From contig CM074859.1 of the NCBI GenBank assembly GCA_037501455.1, positions 92,710,894-92,774,893 of the forward strand: a stretch of 64,000 nt of DNA. Direction: 5' to 3'. The DNA is from Lantana camara (lineage: Eukaryota; Streptophyta; Magnoliopsida; Lamiales; Verbenaceae). The notes under the pieces were generated by a model. It had not been told where the DNA came from, ran no database searches, and saw nothing but the letters and a program-made list of their open reading frames with translations. This document shows, piece after piece, positions 34,227-45,688 of the stretch (within the stretch, counting starts at the first letter, position 1; each line of letters starts with the position of its first letter). A program made the position numbers and the translations under genes.

Positions 34227-35783
34227 TCAAATTGTTGAAATAATAAATATTAAATGGATTTGGGCATGATAATTGGACAATTTATAGGTATATAGCCCAT
34301 AACCACAATCCAAGAGATGAACTATAAATCCGAAAGCATATCAAGGCGTGGCCCAAAATTTATCTATGGGAGTATTTCTTTTTTTTTTTTTTTTTTAAAG
34401 TTCATTTATTTGAGTTCAAGTCGGATCCAGTAAAGATCTTTCTACCAATGGTAATGTACCGAATCGCTTAGGTACATTACTTGGTGGTTCAAATTTAGAG
34501 TTATTTTGGTACATGTTAAACTATTAGGGTTATGAGTGTCCAATAAAAGTAATAGTTTTGCGGGACGTTTAATTAGGGATTTCATATTTAAATATATAAC
34601 TATTATCTCTAGAAAAAACGTTATAGTTAGGTTTGAACTCATAATAAACATATATGGACAAAAATATAAGGGCACAAACTGTACTTTTTATATTTTGTAG
34701 TGTTCCAAACATGATAAACTCAAATACTCAATATACAAAAGAGAAAGTCTCAAAAAAAAAAATAATAAATATATATATATACACACAAAAGAGAAAGCGG
34801 AGAAAAAGGTCCCTTAATAAGCCCAAGCCCACAATTCACACTTCTTGGACATATATATTATACCGAAGGATTGTCACTGTGAACGCTAATTAATCTTTTC
34901 CTTTTTTTACTGATTACCGTAAACAGGGGTTGTCGAGTCGAATTTGGACCGGATCAAAAAAATTTGGATCGGAATCCGATATAAAAAATTGGATAATTAG
35001 ATTTGAATTTGAATCCTATACTGAATTTGGATTCATTAATACTGACTTCAATTAATACGGGTTGGATTAGATCTTGACCCGACCCGTTTAACTTTAAATT
35101 TATTATTTTTTGAAAATAATATATATAAAAGAATAAATATAAATATATGATCTTTATTTAGAAAATATTATTTAATGAATTATTATTATTTTTACTTAAA
35201 CAATATGCTAATTAAAAATTTATTAACAAAGCATGACCATATTTTCTTAAGAAACTACTGAAAGATATCTTATTAAATATAATGATATATATATGTTGAA
35301 ATTTTAATTTTAATGGTTACTGTAAGGATGTTTACTTATACAATAATTAATTTAATAAATATAATAAAAAAAAAATCAAATTCAGATTTTTAATGAATCG
35401 GACTTAATGAGTCCAAATTTAATTTATTTATTTTAAATAATAAATATTTTTATAGAATATAATTCATCAAACTTTTTTATCTATCGATTTCAAAGTATAA
35501 AACGAAAAAATAAATGTTAAATATGTATGAATTACTGACCATGTTATAAAGTTAAAAAGACAAGAATACATACTAATCTAAGTATTAAGTAACTGAAACA
35601 ATTAATATCAAAAAAAAAAAAAAAAAAGTAACTGAAACAATTGTCGTTATTTGATGGTGGGATTGATTCCAAAAACAAATTAATATTCCAAATTACTAAA
35701 ATGAATTGCATACGGTAGTAAAGATTAGAAGAGTCTCGCGAGTTTGGTGAACTGACTTCGTGAGGCTCGACTCGAATTCATGG
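34227..35783. other. AT-rich intergenic DNA
   Basis: Poly(T) near 34376-34396 and poly(A) near 35609-35627. GGGGTTGTCGAGTCGAATTT near 34926 looks like one end of a hAT-type repeat, but no partner end was found. No gene seen. Confidence 0.45.
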
Positions 35784-35791
35784 GCTGTGAA

Positions 35792-36713
35792 CAGGGGCGA
35801 CTCCAGAACTATCAAACAGTGGGATCGAAATTTTTTACTCATAATAAAATAATATTAAAATATTTTACTCATAATAAAATAATGTTAAAAAATATTTTAC
35901 TTAAAATAGTAGTTTTACAATTGTCCTCTACATTTTTTTATTTTTTATTTTGAAACCATAAAAACAGCAGGGTTTGCAGAGAAAAGTTGGGAATATTTTT
36001 TATTTTTATCAAGTTTCTAAATTTATCCCTAAATTCTTTTAAATTATTATGGGAAATATAATATGATTTATATAATACATTAATATAAATAATAGTTTAA
36101 AATTATATAAGATAAGTATGCATAATAAATAAAATGCATGTGAAAAAATAGATAATGAAAATGACTTCAAAATAAATGAACTCATAAGAATTAAGAAAAC
36201 AAAAAGAATATATCAAAAAAATACTTGGTAATTACAAACATTTTATTAGATTTTTAATTGAGATATTTAAGATTATAAAAATCTAATAGAAGTATGAAAA
36301 GAAAAGAAATAATGATCATATAAATATAGAGTTCTATGGGGATATAAAAAGGTTAATTAAAAAATATTAATATTTTAATAAGAATATTATTAGCTAAATA
36401 GAATTTAACTAACGATAAAAAAAACTAATTAGTTAATTGTTGAAAACAAGTACTTATCTCTATATATTTTTAGAGTTTGTAAACACCCCTAAATAGTTTT
36501 ATTTTTACTTTTAGACTATAATTTTTTTTAATTTACATATGATTTGAAATTTAAAGGGCCAATACAATTTTTTCTCTATTTATGTGGGGTCAAAATACCT
36601 ATTTTTAAAATCATTAATTTACTTACATATAAAAGATATACATGTTTATAACTAATTTTCCTATTTTAGTGAGGTCAATTGACCCCACTTATGGCAATGT
36701 GGCGTCGCCCTTG
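35792..36713. mobile_element. Non-autonomous hAT transposon
   Basis: Left end CAGGGGCGACTCCAGAAC, right end inverted CAAGGGCGACGCCACATT; the exact 8-bp target duplication GCTGTGAA lies at 35784-35791 and 36714-36721. The 922-bp interior is AT-rich and non-coding. Right-side GTGAGGTCAATTGACCCCAC is a short palindrome. Confidence 0.88.
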
Positions 36714-37140
36714 GCTGTGAATTTAAATCCCTTCGTGGATTGATAAATATATTTGTGTATGAGCTTACGGATTTTCTCTAGAGTTAACTGCACCAAACTC
36801 CCTGTATTTGTTCCAATTTGCAAAAAAAAAAATCCTCTGTTATAAAAATTAGTTCAAAAAATCTTAACGTTATTTTATTTTTTGCACACCGCCCCTTATT
36901 CTATTTGGTCAACTATTAAATCTTTTAACCTAAAATACCCTTACTTTATATATTAAAATAATATTAAAAATGTAAATATTTAATGTATTAAGAATAAAAA
37001 TATTATAATTATATTATTTTTAAAATATACATATTTATATATGCATATTATATTAAAAAATAAAAAATATATAACTATTAAAAATCATTTTTAATAGTTT
37101 TAAATATATATTAAAATATAGATATAAATGAATAATTATT

Positions 37141-37528
37141 TTTAAAAATATTATTAATAAATAAAAATATACATAGATATTATTTATATATTTTTATTAA
37201 AAAATATATTATTTATATATACATATATATATACAATTACTTATACATATATATACTAAATAAATATATACATAATAAAATATACAATATTTTATATTTA
37301 TATATTATATTATATGTGTATAATGTGTTTCTATTATTTAAAAATATTATTAATAAATAAAAATATACATAGATATTATTTATATATTTTTATTAAAAAA
37401 TATATTATTTATATATGTATATACAATTACTTATACATATATATATTAAATAAATATATACATAATACAATATACAATAATTTATATTTATATATTATAT
37501 TATATGTGTATAATGTATTTCTATTATA
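37141..37528 (+). repeat. Tandem duplication, unit 196 bp
   Basis: 37141-37336 and 37337-37528 are near-identical AT-rich units, each starting TTTAAAAATATTATTAATAA and ending in TATATGTGTATAATGT.TTTC. Confidence 0.85.
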
Positions 37529-37550
37529 AATACTATATTATATAAATATA

Positions 37551-37921
37551 CAACCCCCCACACCTCCCCTCCCCCCCGCCCCCCAACAGAACACCAGCCA
37601 CCATCTCCTTCCCCAAGAGTCCAAGGCCCACGCAGAACACCAGCCATCATCTCCTTCCCCAAGCACAGGAAGAAATAGACGCCGCCGGCCTTAGCCCCGT
37701 CCCACCCCACCACTCTCTTCCTTCCCCGCCCAACACCAGACAACCGCCACCCTTCTCCTCCCCCGATCCACCGCCGACCCCCCTCTCCTTCCCAGAATCA
37801 CCGTCGCCGCCGCCGCCCCACTCTTTTCCTTCCCCGATTCGCTGGTAGCGGCGGCCCTCACTCTTCTCCTTCCCCGACCAACAGCCGCCGGAGGACCCCC
37901 CCAAGCCACACAAACACACAC
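37551..37921. other. C-rich block inside the MULE
   Basis: Strong strand bias (C/T on plus) in an otherwise AT-rich element. It contains loosely repeated CTCCTTCCCC.. and CACCAGCCA units (for example ACACCAGCCAYCATCTCCTT twice, about 50 bp apart). Three frames are open through composition alone. It may be captured genic or minisatellite DNA. Confidence 0.45.
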
Positions 37922-37924
37922 ATA

Positions 37925-37927
<3 letters not shown>

Positions 37928-37982
<55 letters not shown>
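37928..37982 (+). repeat. (TA)n microsatellite
   Basis: An uninterrupted alternating AT run of about 55 bp. Confidence 0.95.
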
Positions 37983-37988
<6 letters not shown>

Positions 37989-38266
37989 TAATAAATATAA
38001 TATATATATCATTAAGGGTATTATAGACATTTTGTCCCAAAAAAACACATTTCTACAGGCACTCAACGCGCGTGCACTACAAACAACGCGTTCAGGGTTT
38101 GTTTTGCAAAATTTTAGAAAACACAAGGTTTTTTAGATGATATTACATATGTTGGGGTTTTTTCAACTCTTTTCGCCCAACACAAGGTAGTTTCGTACAT
38201 TTTTCTCATTTTCTCTATGGTTTGTAATTAGAAATCGAATGTTGGTCTCATCTAATTCAATGTTCA

Positions 38267-40880
38267 TGTAACGCCCCAGCTTTCGGCATTTCAAGTATGA
38301 TCGACACGTGTGCGTTTGAGAGTTAGATTTTAATTATTAATTGATCATTTCTTTAATTTTCCATTTCATGACATCACTTTATAAAATTATATTCTTGGTA
38401 TTTTATTGAAAATTCATATCATATTATAATTATCGCATAAATTGAACGGGATTGCAACGTGTATTATTTTTCCCGAATGTGAATTAATTCTTTATGGCCT
38501 TAATTGCTCATTTTCATGAAGTTGGGACCTAATTGCATTGGACTTGATTGATCATTTGTTATGGAATTGAACTTCATTGCATGACTTAAATAATTGAAGG
38601 ACTTAATAGCAAAATTGGCCATTTCTTCCCCTTCATTAGCAGCATTTCACGTATCATGCTTCCCATTCCATACAAACATTTCTTACACTTTGCTTTGTTT
38701 TCCTTGTTCAACCGAGGCAAACCCTTCTTGGAAGAGAGGGAGATTTCATTATTCCAAGCTAGAATTTGTGGGATTTGTGATCATACAAGCATCATCAACA
38801 TCATCTCATCATCTTGTCTTCCTTTTCTTTCTTTTGAGGTATTTATGGAACTTGGATGATTTTCTTGAATATATGACTTTGATAGGGCTTTGTGTTGGGT
38901 GGGTTAAATTGTGTATTGGTTGTTGGAAATATGTTTAGGAACTTTGAGCTTAAGTTATATGTATTCAACTTGTTGATATTGCACTTGGAGCATGGTTGAT
39001 GGAATGGGTTTCATTTGATGATTCTTGATGATCTAACATGGAAATGGATGTTTATATGAATTGATGTTGATTTATATGTATGATAGTATGTGTATTGCAT
39101 GATATATATGCATTTCACCTTGGTTTGAATTCATTTTTGGGGTGTTGTTGTTGGTTCGTTGCTGCTGCTGCTATTGCTCTGTTTTTCTTCTGCTACGCAC
39201 AGTTGACACGGGCGTGTCAACTTTCCCTTCTTCAGCGTGACACGGGGGTGCGTAGTGGCCTGGTTCTTCTGTACCGTGACACGGGGGTGTCACGGTTTGC
39301 CTGGTAAGGGTGACACAGGCGTGTCACCTTCTATTTTTCATGCATGTTACCCGCTGTACTGTGACACGGGGGTGTCACGGCTTAGTGTATTTTGGTGACA
39401 CGGGCGTGTCACCCCCTGTTTTTCATGCATATTGTTTTGCATGCATGGCTGTACGTGTATATGTTATATATACATATATGTTGGTTATATATTATTCATT
39501 ATTTGGTTTAAGTGACTGTATTTAATTGTTTATTCCCTAATTGTGAGTTCGAATGAATTGACTGGATGACTTGAACGTATGATTTAATTTCTTAATAGTG
39601 CACATGAACATAATCTTGTCTGTTACATATTCATATCATACTCGTTGCATTTTCGCCGTTCGTCCTATTTGGTATATTTTGAGTCGTGTCTCACGGACAT
39701 TTGTCTTTCTTGCACAGACCAGCTTCCTGGTCACGAGGAGCAGGCCCCGTGAGCTGTTTCCTTGTTTGTTTTGGGTCGTTCAGGTGAGGTTTAATTCTAG
39801 CTACCTAGAACCCGTATAACCCTATGTGAGATTTTAAGCCAAAACCTATCTATATAGCTATAGTTTTCAAATGAATTGGTTTTCAAATGATTTATCAACT
39901 TTTGAAGGAACAATTGATTGATTGATTGATTGGGCGAGTATTGTATTGCACTGTGGGCCCGAGGGTAGTGACTCGAGCCAACCGGGAAAGCATGGGCTGA
40001 CGGGTAACTCGAGAGCTACTCTCATCAAATTGGGATGACCCCTGAACCCCCTAGGAGATTAGGGGAGGAAGGAGTTCCGGGCTTAGGGATTCATGTACCC
40101 TCTGCCCAGACTGATTGGATGGTGGGGCCTTGCAATCCCACCATCACCCGGAGGAAGAAGGATGGACTGAAACTGCTAATTATGCACCGTAATGAATTGC
40201 ATGATCACCTAACTATTGAATAATTGATTGATTGATTGTACACAGTTGGAGTAAGGTTGGAGAATTGCCCTCACTCGCCGGGCCACAATTGATGGTATTG
40301 AATTGATTAATTAATAAACTGAATTAGTTGTAACCTCGGGCGATTATATCTTTTGCCTTATTAAATTGTATTGTTGTTTCCCAAAATTATTACCCGAGAT
40401 TATAACCTGCATGTATGTGCGCTTATATTTATTATAACCCCTCGCTCAGTCCGTGTTGGACTGACACCTCGACTTTTCAGTTGTTTTGCAGGGCGTGCTA
40501 GGTGGGAATTAGAGTTTAGAGTGTCTTTAATTCGAGTCTAGCACGCTTCATCTCACATTTTGCTCATGTACAGATACTCTACCTATTTTGTAGCATGCCT
40601 TGTTATTTATTTTGGAGATGATATTATATTGATATGGAATGTTGGTATCTATTAGTAAATAAATAAATATGGTACCTATAAGTATTGAATGACGTATTGC
40701 TTCCGCTTCTATTTACTCTGCATTGTTGGTTTGGTTTTAATTGAGGGTACCCGTCTAGCCTTGTGTTTTTTTATTGTCTCCCGTTCGCTATAGCTTTGGT
40801 TCATGTATGGATTGGTCATTTCATATGTGGATTGGGGCTATAGTGCAGGGGATGTGGTGCCTGGCGTTCCGGGTGCTACA
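38267..40880 (+). repeat. R2 left LTR
   Basis: 2614 bp. Small identical open frames in both LTRs (for example 38594-38938 and 46016-46360) have no family resemblance and are taken as chance. It contains the palindrome array at 39202-39413 and GATT tandem runs near 39910 and 40223. Confidence 0.95.
39202..39413. repeat. Array of six GACACGGG.GTGTC palindromes, R2 left LTR
   Basis: Copies at 39202-39221 (GTTGACACGGGCGTGTCAAC), about 39236-39250 (half), 39273-39296, 39309-39328, 39359-39380 and 39394-39413. Arms extend 8-11 bp around a GG or GGGG centre, and the flanking arm bases co-vary (GTTG/CAAC, CCGTG/CACGG, GGTG/CACC). Confidence 0.9.
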
Positions 40881-40888
40881 TCCTACGG

Positions 40889-40900
40889 TGGTATCAGAGC
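40889..40900 (+). promoter_or_regulatory. R2 primer binding site
   Basis: TGGTATCAGAGC, complementary to the 3' end of plant initiator-Met tRNA, 8 bp after the LTR end. Confidence 0.9.
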
Positions 40901-41131
40901 CTGGTTGCAAAACCGGGTCTCTAGTGTTATGTCTTGTGAGTCTAGGTCGCACGGCATAGGAACTAATTGTCAATTTGAGAGTCTTGCATCGTTATTTGGC
41001 ATATTTGAACCTACTTGACTTATTTGAATTTGGTGAATTGTTGAATTTTATAGCTTATGTGCAATTTGTGAATTGATTGCACACATTTGCACTTACTAAT
41101 TGAACATGCAAAATAGTGACTTGATTTCAGG

Positions 41132-44100
41132 ATGCCTCGCGATAGACATCACCGTGATCGTTCTTCTAGACATCGACATCGTCGTCATCATTATCGGGAG
41201 AGATCACCACCTCCTCCTCCACCTCCTCAAGCTCAGCCCCAGGACTTTATGAACGCCGTGGTGGGTCTTATTGATCAGAGAGTCCGAGATTATGTTCCTC
41301 CACCACCACAGCCGGGAGGCCAGATTTCATTAGCTTTCAGGGAGTTCCAGAACCAGCATCCTCCCAAGTTTTATAAAGGGAATGATATTCAGGCTGAGCA
41401 GTGGCTGAAAGAAATTGAGAGGATATGGGAGCTTATCCCGTGTGAATCCCAGGAGAAGGCCCGATGTACTATTTCTTTGATTCAGGGCGAGGCATATTCA
41501 TGGTGGGAGAGTGCCCGGATTGTGCTAGATGCTGTAGGTGAGGAAGTGAATTGGGCAGTTTTCGTCAGGGAGTTCAAGAACAAGTTCATTCCTCCATCTT
41601 CTCGCACTCGAAGGTTGAAGGAATTTACAGAACTTAAGCAAGGAAGCCGGTCAGTTTCAGAGTATATCGCCGAGTTTGAGAGATTGTCCCGCTATGCTCC
41701 TAATATAGCGAGTGACGATTTCCATAAGGCGATGCAGTTTGTTCAGGGCCTTAGACCGGATATTCAAGCGGCAATTGAGGCGGTCAACACGAGCACATGG
41801 GTGAAGACTACCAAGAAGGCATTGTTGGTTGAGGATTCAGTGAATGCGAGGCGGTCTACTTATCGTTCAGGTTTGGGCTCAGGTTCCGGATCAGGTTTCA
41901 GAGGTTCCGGACCGGGGTATAAGGGTTCAAGTTCGGGTTCTACGTCAGGCAAGAGGCCGATGGTTTATTCTTCTCCACCACTAGCTCCGAAGGGCCCAGG
42001 GAAGAAGCCCCGACCAGCGGGACCAGTAATTAGAGCTCCAGTTGCTCTAGCTTTGCCACCACCACCCGAGAGGCCTGCTTGTACCTTCTGTGGTCAGAGG
42101 ACACACATTTATGATAACTGCAGGAGGCGTCTGGGTTTATGCTTGATTTGTGGGAGTGACGAGCATATGGTCGACGGATGTCCAGATCGCAGGATGCCAC
42201 CGTCGGGAGCACAGAGACCACTGATCAGGGCTCGTGCTTATGCTCTGGAAGGAGAGCAGCAGGATGCTGATGTTGACCCAGCCGCAGTAGTTGAAGGTAC
42301 CATTTGCATACATGGCACGAACATTCACACCTTATTTGATCCGAGAGCTACCCACTCCTTTCTTTCGAATGCTATATCTGTTTCTTTGCCTTTGTCTGTT
42401 ACTCGCTCTTCTGCATGTTATGTGGTTAGTACTCCTTTTGGTGGTAGCTTAGAATCTGATCGGGTGTTTAGAGAGGTTCCGGTGAGCATTGAGGGTCGAG
42501 TTTTCTTGTCAGACTTCATTGAGCTGCCGATGACCTGCTATGGATCCATTTTGGGTATGGATTGGTTGTATAGACATTCTGCCACAGTTGATTGCAGGGC
42601 GAAGAAGGTTCAGTTGGGATCAGATTTGGTAGTGGGTTGGAGTTCCAAGACTGTGCCTCTACTTTCTTTCTCAGAAGCTCATAAGTTGGTTCGAGAGGGA
42701 GCCACGGGTTTCATTGCTTACATTCTCAACAAACCCAAGGATCAGAGTAAGCTGGAAGAAACGGAAGTAGTGAAGGAGTTTCCCGAGGTCTTTCCTGAGG
42801 AATTGGATTCGTTACCTCCAGAACGGGAAATTGAGTTTGTGATCGATCTGTACCCTAACGCAGAGCCGTACTCCAAGACTCCGTATCGTATGGCTCCGGC
42901 CGAGTTGAAAGAGTTGAAGACTCAACTTGATGCGTTGTTGGAGATTGGGTACATCAGACCGAGTTCTTCTCCCTGGGGTGCACCGGTTTTGTTCGTAAAG
43001 AAGAAGTACGGGACATTGAGGATGTGTATAGACTATAGGGAGTTGAACCGGATGACGATCAAGAACAAGTATCCTCTTCCACATATCGAGGAGTTGTTTG
43101 ACATACTTCAGGGATCTAGAGTCTACTCGAAGTTGGATTTGAGACAAGGATACTACCAACTGCGAATCCGAGCAGAGGATATTTCTAAGACAGGATTTAA
43201 TACTCGGTATGGGCATTATGAGTTTTTAGTGATGCCGTTTGGTTTAACTAATGCCCCAGCAGCTTTTATGGATATGATGCACATGATTTTCAGGCCTTTT
43301 CTGGATAAGTTCGTGGTTATCTTCATTGATGATATTCTGATTTTCTCTAAGTCTGCCGAGGAGCATGCAAGGCATCTTCAGTTGGTATTGAGGACTTTGA
43401 AGGAGCATCAGTTATTTGCCAAATTCAGCAAGTGTGAGTTTTGGATTGACAGGGTGTCATTCTTGGGTCACGTGATTTCGGGTGATGGTTTGGAAGTTGA
43501 CCCTTCTAAGATTGAGTCGGTTTTGAAGTGGGAGAAACCTAGGAATGCCTCAGAGATCAGGAGCTTCTTGGGATTGGCAGGTTACTACCGGAGGTTTGTT
43601 AAAGACTTTTCCAAGTTAGCAGCTCCTTTAACCCGGTTGACGAAGAAGAATGTGAAATTCGATTGGGATGAAGGTTGTGAGAGGAGTTTCACTTTCTTGA
43701 AGGAGAAGTTAGTGTCTGCTCCAGTGTTAGCCCTTCCGGAAGGTTCAGAAGGATATGATGTTTATACGGATGCTTCTAAGGAAGGCTTGGGATGTGTGTT
43801 AACTCAGAAGGGTAAAGTAATTGCTTATGCATCCCAGAAGTTGAAAGAGCACGAGAAGAATTATCCAACGCATGATCTTGAGCTCGCCGTCATTGTCTTT
43901 GCACTTGGAAAGTGGAGACATTATTTGTACGGGGTGTCTTTTGAGATTTTCACCGACCACAAAAGCCTCAAGTATTTATTCACTCAGAAGGATTTGAATA
44001 TGAGGCAGCGGCATTGGATGGAAAGGTTGGAAGATTATGATTGCACGATTAAATACCATCCCGACAAAGCCAACGTGGTCGCCGATGCACTTAGTAGGAA

Positions 44101-45654
44101 GGTTAGTGTATCGAGCTTGGAAGTGGGTGAAAGTAGTGGAATCGAGCCACTTATTGTAAGGGCTCGAGTTTCTAATATTTCGGTTCAGCCGGATTTGAAG
44201 CACAGGTTGTTTGAAGCTCAGAGTACGGATGTGGAAGTTCAGAGATTGGTAGCTAAGGCAAGAGCTGATCCGGAGTGTCCATTCGGGTTCGATGAAACCG
44301 GTCTTCTTCGTTTCAAGAATCGAGTGGTTGTACCCGAAGAGTTGAAACGGGTATTGCTCGAGGAAGCTCACAGATCGGCTTATTCCATCCACCCCGGAGG
44401 AAATAAGATGTATAAGGACTTAAGGCAATATTATTGGTGGCGTGGATTGAAGAAGGATGTGGCCGAGTATGTGAAGCATTGTCTCACTTGTCAGAAAGTG
44501 AAAGCTGAGCACCAGAAACCGGGAGGTCTTCTTCAGCCGTTACCTATTCCTGAGTGGAAGTGGGAACAGGTGACGATGGATTTCGTGTCCGGATTACCTA
44601 AACTGAAAGGTGGATTCGATGGAATTTGGGTGATTGTGGACCGTTTGACGAAGTCTGCACATTTTCTGCCGGTTCGGATGTCGTTTAAGATTCGCAAGCT
44701 AGCCGAGCTTTATAACCGGGAGATTGTTAGACTTCATGGGATTCCAGTTAGTATTGTTTCAGACAGAGATCCACGGTTTACTTCTAAGTTGTGGCGTGAA
44801 TTGCAATAGATTTTGGGTACGAAGCTCCAGTTTAGTACAACATTTCTTCCTCAGACGGATGGTCAGTCCGAGAGATTAATAAGGTATCTTGAGGATTTGC
44901 TTCGAGCTTGTTCTTTGGATTTTCAGTCTTCTTGGCATGATCAGCTACCTTTGATTGAGTTTGCGTACAACACCAGTTTTCAGGCTTCGATTGGAATGGC
45001 ACCGTATGAGCTACTTTATGGACGGAAGTGTCGTTCTCCGTTGTTCTCTGACCTGGAAGAGTGGAAATGGACTAAGCAAGAAGGTGTTAAGAAAAGTGAG
45101 CAATTGGAAAAACCTTCTAAGGCCGTTGAAGCTATGATTGAGAAAGTCCAACTAATAAAACAACGGATGAAATCAGCTCAGGACAGACAGAAGAGCTACG
45201 CCGATCGTCGTAGAAGAGATCTCGAGTTTGAAGTTGGAGACCGAGTTTTCTTGAAGGCGTCTCCACGTAAAGGATTTGCTCGGATTGGGAAAGGAGGTAA
45301 GCTTAAGCCTCGTTACTTAGGTCCTTATGAGATTTTGGAAAGAGTTGGAGAAGTTGTTTATAGATTGGACCTACCACCGAGCCTCACGGGGATTCATAAT
45401 GTATGTCTCAGCTAAGGAAATACTACCCCCATGAAACTGAGATCATTCCTGTTGAAGAAGTGGAATTGGAACCGAACCTTACCTTTGTTCAGAAACCGGT
45501 AAAGATATTGGATAAGAAGTTTCAGGAATTAAGAAACCGGAATATTCCCATGGTTAAGGTTCTTTGGAGAAGTGACAAGACCGAAGAAGCCACGTGGGAA
45601 ACCGAAGACAAGATGAGAAGGTTCCATCCAAAGTTGTTCCCTTCCGATCAGTGA
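41132..45654 (+). pseudogene. R2 gag-pol polyprotein with chromodomain, two breaks
   Basis: ATG 41132 ([14 protein letters not shown]). Order by residue: gag capsid (about 70-230, [14 protein letters not shown]), CCHC knuckle [14 protein letters not shown] (near 340), protease (near 400) with [10 protein letters not shown], where the family has D-S/P-G-A, RT with CIDYREL and FIDD (near 730), RNase H with VYTDAS (near 876), and integrase with an H-H-C-C zinc site plus DFVSG, SDRDPRF and QSERLIR as D, D and E. The chromodomain follows near the end (MVKVLWRSDKTEEATWETED). TAG at 44807 interrupts integrase between the second D and the E. Near 45400 the frame shifts; compared with the usual IHNVFHVSQLRKY a loss of about 7 bp is inferred. 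The Gly-to-Arg change in protease would also be harmful. Confidence 0.95.
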
Positions 45655-45675
45655 ATCTGGGGACCAGATTCTTTT

Positions 45676-45688
45676 AAGGAGGGAGGAT
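45676..45688 (+). promoter_or_regulatory. R2 polypurine tract
   Basis: AAGGAGGGAGGAT directly before the right LTR. Confidence 0.85.

Larger units (their letters stand above)
36781..38207. mobile_element. Non-autonomous Mutator-like element with long terminal inverted repeats
   Basis: The target duplication ATTTTCTCTA (9-10 bp) lies at 36771-36780 and 38208-38217. Left GAGTTAACTGCACCAAACTC aligns with inverted right GAGAAAAATGTACGAAACTA, and similarity continues inward to AAAATACCCTTA / ATAATACCCTTA, giving arms near 190 bp. The interior holds a tandem AT-rich repeat, a C-rich block and a TA microsatellite. No transposase was found. Confidence 0.72.

Noticed and set aside
34920..35100. Another hAT element starting at GGGGTTGTCGAGTCGAATTT
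   Set aside because: The start resembles known hAT ends, but I could not find an inverted partner or an 8-bp duplication.
37495..37921. Glycine-rich minus-strand frames
   Set aside because: Several overlapping frames are open only because the plus strand is C-rich; none has a domain.
38594..38938. 114-residue frame in R2, repeated at 46016-46360, as a gene
   Set aside because: Both lie in the LTRs, are identical by LTR duplication and show no family resemblance.
39202..39413. CRISPR-like array
   Set aside because: Palindromes are irregularly spaced, sit in both LTRs of a plant retrotransposon, and there are no unique spacers or cas genes.
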